From the NCBI GenBank assembly GCA_033439795.1, contig JAUTDP010000017.1, positions 1 to 64,000 on the forward strand: a stretch of DNA of 64,000 bases. Direction: 5' to 3'. Below, one piece after another: positions 36,261-44,955 of this stretch. Below the pieces are notes generated by a model that was not told where the DNA came from, did no database searches, and worked only from the letters and a program-made list of their open reading frames with translations. The first letter of the stretch is position 1, and every line of letters begins with the position of its first letter. This DNA comes from Sordaria brevicollis. Lineage: Eukaryota > Ascomycota > Sordariomycetes > Sordariales > Sordariaceae. The position numbers were made by a program, and so were the translations under genes.

Positions 36261-36479
36261 CTAAACCCTCACGAAGTAGTAGGGACGATGAGAAAACCAA
36301 ATCTCCTCATCTGTAATTCGGAACCGAACAGAGCCGTCGTGTTTCGACGACACAGGAGACCGGCGAGGTTGGTAATATTGATAAATAACAAAGACACGTT
36401 CATCTACAGGCAGGCCAAACGGCTTAACATCCAACCAATCAACACCAACTGACTCTTCTGCGTCTCGCCCGGTCTCCAT
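36261..36479 (-). CDS. Possible 72-aa hypothetical protein
   Basis: From the first ATG at 36479 the frame encodes 72 aa, rich in Tyr, Phe, Val and Arg, ending in PYYFVRV. More than half of its codons end in a pyrimidine, unlike the chance frames nearby, and the composition looks protein-like. No family is recognised and no upstream exon was found. It lies antisense between the two small Cys-rich genes, so it may be a relic, an isolated exon or chance. Confidence 0.25.
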   Translation of the reverse strand: METGRDAEESVGVDWLDVKPFGLPVDERVFVIYQYYQPRRSPVSSKHDGSVRFRITDEEIWFSHRPYYFVRV

Positions 36480-36587
36480 CGGCTTGGACAACACAACCAA
36501 CAATGACGCTGGAAGAAGAGAATGGGCAACATGGGCAGGCGGGCGAGGACCTCATTAACGACTCAAATTGGACATGAAGAGAAAAGG

Positions 36588-36595
36588 TATATATA
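36588..36595 (+). promoter_or_regulatory. Putative TATA box of small Cys-rich gene 2
   Basis: TATATATA stands about 175 nt before the start codon at 36771. A CA-rich leader free of in-frame ATGs follows, similar in style to that of the first paralogue. Confidence 0.55.
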
Positions 36596-36770
36596 GGTCG
36601 TTGGGCCCGTTCGACATTCACCCATCAACTTTCATCATTCGCACCAAGAAAACACTGACAGACACAAACCTACTACCATCAAACAGAGCAAAAGGCAGCT
36701 TATCACCACCTTGTCACCAAGAACAAAGATATCACATCATCATCAAGACCCCCTCCCCAACTACACCAAG

Positions 36771-36878
36771 ATGCAACCGTGTGCCCACGTCAACAGGACT
36801 TGCCTCTGCGAGAACAGCGTCGAGTCATCCGGCTCGCTCTGCTCCCGTTGTGATGGCGGTGGCTGTGGTGTTCTCTGA
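36771..36878 (+). CDS. Very small cysteine-rich protein, 35 aa (paralogue 2)
   Basis: A 35-codon frame begins in a strong context (CACCAAGATGC). Its residues C4, H6, C11, C13, C24, C27 and C32 form H-x4-C-x-C-x10-C-x2-C-x4-C-G. This is the same spacing as the 65-aa protein 1.1 kb upstream, although most other residues differ. The protein lacks the N-terminal 18 or so residues and the C-terminal tail of paralogue 1, so it is little more than the metal-binding-like core. A TATA box and a CA-rich leader support real transcription. It would be missed by gene finders with a 50- or 100-codon cutoff. Function unknown; metal binding is inferred from the cysteines. Confidence 0.7.
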   Translation: MQPCAHVNRTCLCENSVESSGSLCSRCDGGGCGVL

Positions 36879-37425
36879 ACATGGGGTCACCGAAGTCGAG
36901 GGTCGGATTTGGACTAAGATGGTCTGATGATGAGAAGGATGACAGAGAAAGGAGCGGGAGCAAGTTCAGTTCAGGGAAGGAACGGTGGTGAGCCGGGGGA
37001 CCTTGATTGTTACTACTAGTGTCATAGAATCAGAGGTTAGTTAGGAAGGAGCAAATGGGGGAACAGATACCATGACAGTGAAGGAGTGAGACTGTCAGCA
37101 GCTGTACTATCGGAAGAGGATCGGTGATTTAGATGGGAAGTGAGCAAATCAAGGGCACGATACTTTCTTCCACTTTGTATTCTTCATCGTGCAAACCGAA
37201 CTTGAAATTTGTCTCTCCTGCAACATTTCAAAGCACGCGACATGTAGAAAGCGGAAGTACTTAGACCATAAAACACAGGCATCATGTTCAGTTGCAGATA
37301 TATGCCTTGGACCGTACTTCATCAACTGTGCTTGAGACCTCCGTCGTCATAATTACCTACTTTGTGAGAATATTTCGAATCACCGTACTACCAGTAGCCT
37401 TGGTTACCTGTGAAGATCAAAAAAG
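36879..37425. other. Intergenic region, convergent ends
   Basis: The 3' regions of small Cys-rich gene 2 (plus) and the secreted protein gene (minus) face each other here. Nothing else is recognised. Confidence 0.6.
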
Positions 37426-38443
37426 TTACCACCTCCCACCATTACTCCACCCACTCACTCTCCCTCCTTCAACCATCCTATCCACCACTTTCCCCAACCT
37501 CCCACTCCTCGATCCAGACATTCCACCTCCCCTAACCCTCAACCTCATTCTCACCTCAACATTCACATTCACACAAACCACTCCCCGTTCCTTCACACAC
37601 TTCCCCTTTTTCTTCACCACGCTCCCGCCACCTTGACCATCATCCGGCACCTCAAAGTCGCAACAGCTACCCACCAAACACCGGAACCCTTCTCCGGTCT
37701 GCCATCCCCCTTCGGGAGTCAGACACTCTTCGTTAGTGTCACACCCGATCTCGTTCTGGCACCAGTCGTCTAGTGAGCAGAATGGTTGGCCTTGGACGTC
37801 GAAGCCGCAGAGACAATCACCTAGTGGAGCGTTAGGGCAGGGGGTGAAGGTGAAGGTGCCGCACACACCGGGGGTGCATGGGGAGGATGAAGGGGTGGGG
37901 ATGGTGATGGAGGTTGCGGTGACGGTGAGGGTTGAGGTGGTTGTTACTGTAGACGCGGGGAGTGTGGTTTGGATGGTTCTCGTGTAGCAAGAGGAGAAGG
38001 TTGGATGGGAATGGCCGGTGTTAGTGGATGATGAGGCAGTGCTGTTGGTGATTGGGTATGGGATTCCTGTTGCTTTGGATGTATGACGTGAGGGAGTTGT
38101 ACGGCTGTTTGCTCGTGGAAGCTGCTTTGCAGTGGACAAGTCGGGGCTGGTTGAGTTCGCAGTGACGGGTAGGGAGGTCGTGATAGTAGTGGTCAGTGTA
38201 GAGGTGGTATAAGCCGTTAGAGTACTGAAACATTGGCACGAGTTAGCTATGTCTACGAGGAGAAACCCAAAAGCAGGGGGCATAAGAAAAGGATAATTGC
38301 CTTGGTTTTGGAGTAACGGTAGTGAACACCGTCGTTGTACATCTTGGACCACTGTGTGTGTGTCCGGTGGTCGAGGTGATGATGCCATGTTCAGCAAGAG
38401 ATAAAGCGGCGAAGACTAACAGAACCGGTAGGACTTGCTTCAT
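37426..38443 (-). CDS. Secreted Thr/Ser-rich, Cys-rich protein of unknown function
   Basis: Exon 1 (38443-38301) encodes a clear signal peptide, MKQVLPVLLVFAALSLAEHG. Exon 2 is 38224-37426; together they give 313 aa. The 76-nt intron appears to use a GC donor (CCAAG/GCAATT) with branch CTAAC and acceptor CAG. It joins the frames exactly, in phase 2, and keeps the Thr/Pro-rich run continuous. The mature N-terminal half is a Thr/Ser-rich, probably O-glycosylated stalk. A domain with about 14 Cys follows (segments CPNAPLGDCLCGF, CSLDDWCQNEIGC, CLVGSCC). The C-terminus is basic and Gly-rich. There is no obvious GPI-anchor signal. It probably acts at the cell wall or outside the cell; no named family is recognised. 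Confidence 0.75.
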
Positions 38444-38913
38444 GATGTATGATCATGAACGTAGATGACCAGGCTGGCTTAGAAAAATCTTCAACATACA
38501 GCATGGTAGAACACTCACAGGCAAGGGGAAACCATCTTATAGTGGCCAAAAAGTGACCCGAAAAATGCGGGCCTCGAGAATCCTTTACATCAAACACTAG
38601 CGTCTTCCTCTTGGAGATCACAGCAGACGCGGTGAGCTGTCGCTTTTCCGCTGTCGGCGAATCTTTCGGCATCTATAGCAAGAGCCATGATGCTGCCGGG
38701 GTTCCGAGTGGGAAGAAACAAGGGTCGTCAGCCACTTTGAGGGCAATCCTTGGTTGTGTAACTCATCGGAGCGAAGTCATGCAGGGACGTGATGAGCTGA
38801 ACGCATGTTTGCGGTAATCGTAAATGGGTATCATAATTTAGACCAGCCGTCCGCGGGCCAGGTATCGAATCGTCTTGAACGGGTCCATAAGCAAACACGT
38901 AGTGGCAGATATT
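38444..38913. other. Promoter of the secreted protein gene and EFG1 3' region
   Basis: Both neighbours are on the minus strand, so this holds the upstream region of the secreted protein gene and the 3' end of EFG1. No further gene is supported. Confidence 0.6.
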
Positions 38914-39796
38914 CTAGTCCTCTTCGAAGAATCCTCCGTCTTCGCTCTCACTCTCCTCCTCCTCCTTCTTTCCCTCCTTCTTGCCGTACTTGCCCTTGGC
39001 TGGGCGCTCCTCGTCCTGTGAAGTAGACTTCTTGTCTATCTTCTTGGAACTGGGCCTCGAGAAGTCGCGTTCCGGTCGCCTGTCGCGGATCTTCTCCAGA
39101 GCAGTCTTGCCCTCCTCGCGGGCCTTTTCGATGGTAGTCCACATTGGGGGTCTCGAGGAGTGGAGGTGGTGTGCGGCTGAGCTCTTCTCGTCCTTCTCTG
39201 TCGATTCGTCCTTGGACTTGGGATACAGGCTGATGTAGGTCTCCATGTGAGGATGGTAAAGGGCATAGTCGAGATCGACCTCGGCAATATGGAGGTCGGC
39301 TTTTAGCCTGGCGATTTCGGCCTCGTCTGTGGTTTCATCGAGTTGCTTCTTCAACTGTTTTGCGAGGCGCATGGCCTTCTTCCGCTCTGTTGAAGAAGGT
39401 CCGGGTTAGCAATGCGACAGGCCTCGGAACGCGATAAGGAGAGGGTGACGTACCAAAGAACCTGACCATGTGATACTTGCTGATCATCTTGCTCCTCAAC
39501 TTCTTGTCGCTCTCGTCGGCAATCCTCTGCTTGTGGGCTTGCAGTTCGCGCTCCAGGTCGTTCTTGACATTGGCAGGCAGCTTCTCGTTCTTGTGGTCGA
39601 GCAAACGCTCAATGGCCCTGACACGCTTCTTGATCTGACTGAGGGCGCCATCGTTGATCTTCTGGGTGGTCTTTTGGCGCTTTGCAATGTTCTTGGGGTT
39701 GAATCTGTTGTGTGGGTTTCTGTTTCTTTGCTGGTTCTGGTTCTGGCCCTCGCCATCGCCATCGGCGTTCGACTCGTTGAATGATCGCTTGCCCAT
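38914..39796 (-). CDS. efg1: EFG1, 18S rRNA maturation factor
   Basis: Exon 1 is 39796-39454 and exon 2 is 39386-38914. The 67-nt intron has donor GTACGT, branch GCTAAC and acceptor CAG. The product is 271 aa. After an Asn/Gln-rich start it has the family's signature basic coiled-coil region: [14 protein letters not shown], a long Lys/Glu/Arg helix through [20 protein letters not shown], then [18 protein letters not shown] and YISLYPKS. A Lys/Glu-rich, Ser-acidic tail ends in GGFFEED. EFG1 is a nucleolar protein of the small-subunit processome needed for early pre-18S rRNA cleavage. Length and motif order match the family. The gene is divergent from SEA4. The ATG at 39796 is the first that fits the homology. 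Confidence 0.93.
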
Positions 39797-40541
39797 TGTC
39801 GCGGGGGGTTGAGTGGATGAAGATGTTGTATGAAATTGAATCGATCCTTGGCAATAGTGTTCGTGGTTGATGCGATATGCTCCACGGCAGGTAATATGGG
39901 CTTTGGCCGCTGTTCGTTGTCGCGATGTTCGTCGTTTCTTCAATTCACTGCAGTTCGAAAAAAATAAATGGAGACTCGCTCGAAAGAAGTGGAATGGAGC
40001 AAAAGAGCTGGACCCCTGCTCTCGGTTTGCAGGGGACGCTGGCTGGAGCGTTGTTGAATTGGGGTTAGGGTTCAACATGTATGTGCTGGGACACCACATC
40101 GTGAACTCCAAGATTCCAATCAACCAACGGCATCCGTGTCTTGGCCTTCTTCCTCCAACAAAGTCTCTCTCCCAAGGCCACCTTCAACAACCACCAAATG
40201 AACTTATATACAAACAGGGTTTCCTGATTCGTTGTCTTTACCCACTCAAAAATGCCATGAGCATGTCTTCGATCGTTTATACCGCTATCTATCTGGATTC
40301 ATGAACCACTTGCGACCACGGTATTCTGGCTGGGAACTGGGAACACTAGAAGCATTCGGATGAACTTCGACTGTTCAACTCCCGTTATTTAAAACATAAC
40401 CCAGCTTTGTCGCCGAACGTTCTTTGCCCGAGGTTGCGGCAGTGAGGGAGACGATATCTTACAGCATCTTCACTCGATCATATACCCCCATTACCCCGAC
40501 GATTAAAACCAGGACAACGACAACATAGCAACTTTGCCAGG
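39797..40541. promoter_or_regulatory. Shared EFG1/SEA4 divergent promoter with a telobox
   Basis: The 745-bp gap separates two divergent start codons. At 40063-40072 it holds GGTTAGGGTT (AACCCTAACC on the other strand), a telobox-like element, 267 nt before the EFG1 start. Such AACCCT boxes are frequent in fungal promoters of ribosome-related genes, which suits EFG1. Antisense open frames in this gap have no support. Confidence 0.5.
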
Positions 40542-43500
40542 ATGGATCGCCCAGAGCCAGGTCTCATCAGGTGGTCACCCAACGCGGGGCGAGACCTGTT
40601 TCTTCACATCAACCTTCAGCACCATGTCGTGCAGCTCTATGAGCCAGCAGGATTCGCAAACAAGGGCAAATTTGATTACAAGACTCTCGGCAAATATGAC
40701 GAACTACCCCCTCTCACCACCTTTGACTGGTCCCCCTCAGTGCCCGGCCTGGTTGCCGTGGGCACCTCGACCGGCGTCGTCAACATCTTGCGCGTTGACG
40801 ATAACTCAAACGCAGTCTTGGACCTCAATCTCAAGATGTCCCGTACCTGCCAGGCCGTGGCTTTCAGTACCGGTGGAAAGCTTGCTGTTGCCCTAGACAG
40901 AGTGAGAAGTGACAACTGCCTCTACATCTGGGACGTCAACCGGCTATCGACCATGGATACCAGTGCCCATGGCTTCAGTAGTGTTGTGCCATTTACCGAC
41001 CCCGTTGATCGCCTCGAACCTAGCGTGTCAGTCTCTAGTGTTAGGTTTTTTGAGGACAACCCTAATGTTCTCGTTGCCGGCATCAAGGGGCAGGGTCTCC
41101 GGATACATGATCTCAGAGGTAGCGTCATGCTTCATGTTCCTAGCAATCCTTTCGCATAGCGTGAGCTGACGCGTTTTTCAGAACAAAGCCACGGCTCAGT
41201 CATTCATTTCCCTACTAAATGCTGCAACAACCTTGCTATTGACTACGCAGACCAGAACTACTTTGCTTCCTCAGCCTTGGACCAGCCGGGTGTCATGGTT
41301 TGGGATCGACGTGCAACCCACCGCCAAGTTGCAAGACCCTCGTATCACGAGGCAGTCAAGGACGACGACTTACCATGGGGCGGAGCCTTGCGGTTGGAGA
41401 AAGCGGTGCGTGTCCATACCCAGGATCCGGCCCAGGATACCAACACCTCCTACATCCGTTCCATTCGTTTCTGCCGAGACAAGCCCGGTATGCTAGGCGT
41501 TCTATCACGGGCCGGCCAGCTTCGAATCTTGGATACGAGACATGAATACGTGGAACAAGATGATGAGTTCGGAACCAGCCCTGAGTTGCTCGAGGTGGCT
41601 CGCTCGTATGAGATGGATCCTTTCTATCTAGACCCCAACCGTCACAAGCATGAGAAGATTGTATCCTTTGACTGGATCACCATGCCTTCACCTATTGCCC
41701 AGGCCAGAATGCTCGTTCTAAGAAACAATGGCAACTTTGACGTATTGGAGAAACCGTCCTTTACGTCCGAGTATCCATTCAAGCTTATCCCGTGGCAACC
41801 ACCCCACCGAGGACTGGAAGGTAAAGAACCACCCGAGGACAAACCCTACCCTTGGCCTCATGGCATACCAGTATCCCGCAGCGAACAAGACACTCACCCG
41901 CTCACTCTTGCAGAAAGGATATCGTATCATCAAACCATGGACTTTGAGATCGCCCAGACCCAGGAAATTCTTGGACCCTTTTTGACCGAGAAGGCGCTAG
42001 CCAACAAGCAACTGTTTGGACCAGACAAGGCCAATCTTACTGCAGTTGTTGAAGACGCCATGCAGTCGGACGTTTACACTGACCTGATAGGACCGGACGG
42101 TTTTACCAGCATTAGCCACTTGAAGTTCCCGGAGGGCTATTCTACAACGGCACCAATCGCTGAGAAATTGGCGGCCCTAAGAATGACTGTTAGAGACAGG
42201 TTTCCAAACGGCTTAAACACGCGAGGTGAACCATTGGGTCAATTGGAGCGCCATGAGAACTTACTGATGAAACTCATGGATCGAAGTAACTTCCCTAGAG
42301 AGGCGCAGGTCATTCTTGATCACACCATGATCTTTCGCGCAAAGGAGGGTTACCTTTTTAACTACAGAAGAAATCAACAGATCGTAGCCGATGACCCATG
42401 GCTTAAGGATATGTGGGCTTGGATTACTGGTAAGCTCATTCTCAGCTTCATACTATCGCTGCTTAGTCTCTAACAGAGTCTCGTCTGTGACAGGAGCCGA
42501 AGAAGCAGCTTCTGATGGCGGAATGATGTCGCATCCTCTCGACCTGAGCTACATGGGAGTGTACACACTGTGGACGAACGACCTGGGTAAGTCCAGATCT
42601 GCAACTGTTACGTGTCTATCACCACTCTGATACGGAACTAGGGAGCAAACCTCAAGCAAGGCTGTCGGACCATTCGCATGCTCCTGACCAAGCCGGTTGG
42701 GAGCGATGTTTGAATGCTATCAACAAGAAACTCGGACTTCCCAAGTTTGACGGCGTCGAGACGAAGCGCCCCCATCATCGGGAGATGTGTCTCGAGATGT
42801 GTAAATGGGGTCGAAACTACGACGCAGACTTGATCGATGGCCAATCCATCTCCAGCCTGACCAAAGATGCATCGATATGGTATACCATGGCGGCTGCTCA
42901 AGCCCTCTTCAGGGGCGACACTAAGGGTGCTGTGCAAGTGCTCAAGCAGGCCAGCACTGATCATCCAGAACTTCTCTTCGTCTCTCTCGCGTTGCAGCTT
43001 GTAGGCGTCACGCAAGAGGGAGACAGAAAGAACAAAAACAATGCTGTCAAAGAAGCCCTCGACTTTGACGAACGTGTGGCCTCTAAGACTGACCCTTACC
43101 TCCGCGCGATTTCCTCCATTATTGCCACGGGAGACTGGTTGGCCATTGCCAACCAACGTTCTCTTCCTCTTCGAGACCGCGTCTTCGTCGCCGTGCGCTA
43201 TCTTTCCGACGACGCCCTTACAGCTTGGCTTCGTGCCGAGACTGAGGGAGCAATGGAGGCCGGCAACATTGAAGGCATCGTGTTGACGGGCATCACTGAC
43301 CCGCTTGTTGACATCCTTGCCCGCTACGTCTCCAAGTTTGGCGACTTCCAATCGGCCACCCTGGCGCTATCCATCTGCTCACCGCGCTTCATCGACGACG
43401 TGCGTGCCTCGGCCTTCCGCACTGCCTACCGTGCCTACCTTCAGCGGCACCACGCCTTCTTCCTCCGCGCCAAGTTTGACGTTGAGTCGACCAAGCGAAG

Positions 43501-44293
43501 CAAGCACCAGGGTCGCCCGACCCTTCGGCCTCCCGGTCGTCAGATCGCCCTGCGGTGCGTCTACTGCGACGCCTCAACGAGCCTCCACACCCACAACAAC
43601 AGCTCTTCCAACAGCTCCAACCCTAACAGCCACTTGCCCGGCAATGCGTCGCCTTCCATACCAAGCTTCATGGTCCAGCACGCCGCTGCCCAACAGGCTC
43701 AAGCTCAAGCAGCCGCGGCAGCGGCAGCAGCTACACAACAAGCACCCGGGACATCGGGCGGCGGTGGCGGAACGACACCCAAGATCCCCATCCCCCCGCC
43801 TCTCCCTCCTCCCGACGCCTTGCAGCTCCCGCCGGCAGCCGCCACCGGGCAAAACAAGAACCCTTTCACAGACAAGATGGTAAAATCAGGCATCTCCTGC
43901 CCGAACTGCAAGCGTCACCTACCGCGATGCGTAGTCTGTCTAGAAATCGTCGGCATGCCGCGCAGTGACCTGCAAGGCCCAGGTGGCAAGGAAGGCACAG
44001 GGACAGGCATGGGTAGAGGAGGAGGACCAGGTACAGCTGGAGGAGGAGGAGGAGGAGGAGGAGTAGGCACAATGGGAAGTCATCACGGAGGAGGCGACCA
44101 CAACCAGATGTCATCGGCGATCAACATGACCAACAAGATGGCGGCGAGGTTTCCGACTTTCTGCTTGCAGTGCGAACATGTTCTGCATCTGGATCACGCG
44201 AGGGATTGGTTTGCTAGGCATCAGGAGTGTCCGGTGCCGGAGTGTAGGTGTAAGTGTAACTTTAGGGCAAATCCGGAGTTGAGGTATCGGTAG
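40542..44293 (+). CDS. sea4: SEA4 / Mio, SEACAT (GATOR2) WD40-RING subunit
   Basis: Four exons (40542-41118, 41182-42429, 42494-42586, 42642-44293) give about 1189 aa. Every junction has GT-AG ends and phase-1 continuity. Residues 1 to about 390 form a WD40 propeller (for example IRWSPN, VSSVRFF, YIRSIRFCRDKPG, IVSFDW). An alpha-solenoid follows to about residue 870 (segments WYTMAAAQALFRGD, LVDILARYVSKFGDFQSATLAL). The C-terminus is the zinc-binding RING-like module of Mio/Sea4. It has CVYC at about residue 945, CPNCKRHLPRCVVC at 1058, and FCLQCEHVLHLDHARDWF with CPVPECRCKC near 1147-1180. The complex sits at the vacuole and counteracts the TORC1 inhibitor SEACIT when amino acids are present. 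Odd feature: long Ala/Gln-, Pro- and Gly-rich insertions separate the zinc-ligand groups. Confidence 0.93.
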
Positions 44294-44370
44294 ATGCAAA
44301 GGGAGGTGGGATCGAGGGCAAGGGAGGGTAGGGGGAAGTCAGGGATGCAAGGAAGGAATGGTGGGAAAAG

Positions 44371-44426
44371 AGAGAGGCAGAGAGGCAGAGAGGCAGAGAG
44401 GCAGAGAGGCAGAGAGGCAGAGAGAG
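44371..44426. repeat. 8-bp tandem repeat (AGGCAGAG)n
   Basis: Six perfect copies plus partial ends, beginning 78 nt after the SEA4 stop codon and so probably in its 3' UTR. An 8-bp period would shift frame if it were coding, which fits a non-coding position. Confidence 0.9.
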
Positions 44427-44955
44427 GATACAACGGGGACTGCTGGAGAGGTAGCATAAAAGGGGTTTCATTTGCTGGATGATACAAACTAGCGAACTGA
44501 TTCCGGCCTGATATAGGCATCTTTAGTTGTCATGTAGCACCTTACCATGTATATTTGATCATGAATTTCTCTCTTCTCCTTTTTCACTTACACTCCATCT
44601 TTCGTTCTCTCTCTCCCCCCCCTTCCTCGTAACGGCTCGTAAGAAAGAAGCTCCGAACCAAAGGCTTCTTGAACATTCGATGACCGCTGGATTATCCATA
44701 ATAGTTCAACCAACCAAAGCCAATGCGAGTAGCCACGTGTTTCCATCTTATAAAGAAACCTGCTCGTACGTACAGTAGAGTGCTTATAAAGTGTGAATAA
44801 TAACAAAGTGCTTCTTACACACTCCGCGATTACCCTTTCTGTCCAAACGTCACTGCAGTCAGTGTGATCGATGGGCAATGCGATGTTCCCAATTTGCAAA
44901 CCCCTTTCAGTGTTCTAAGTGTGTAAACATGCTCGCTCCTAAGCTCCCCAATTGC

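Larger units (their letters stand above)
35846..36770. other. Spacer between the two small Cys-rich genes
   Basis: Begins with the 3' region of paralogue 1, including a T22 run at 35876-35897, and ends with the promoter and CA-rich leader of paralogue 2. A minus-strand open frame in the middle is listed separately as a weak candidate. Confidence 0.6.
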
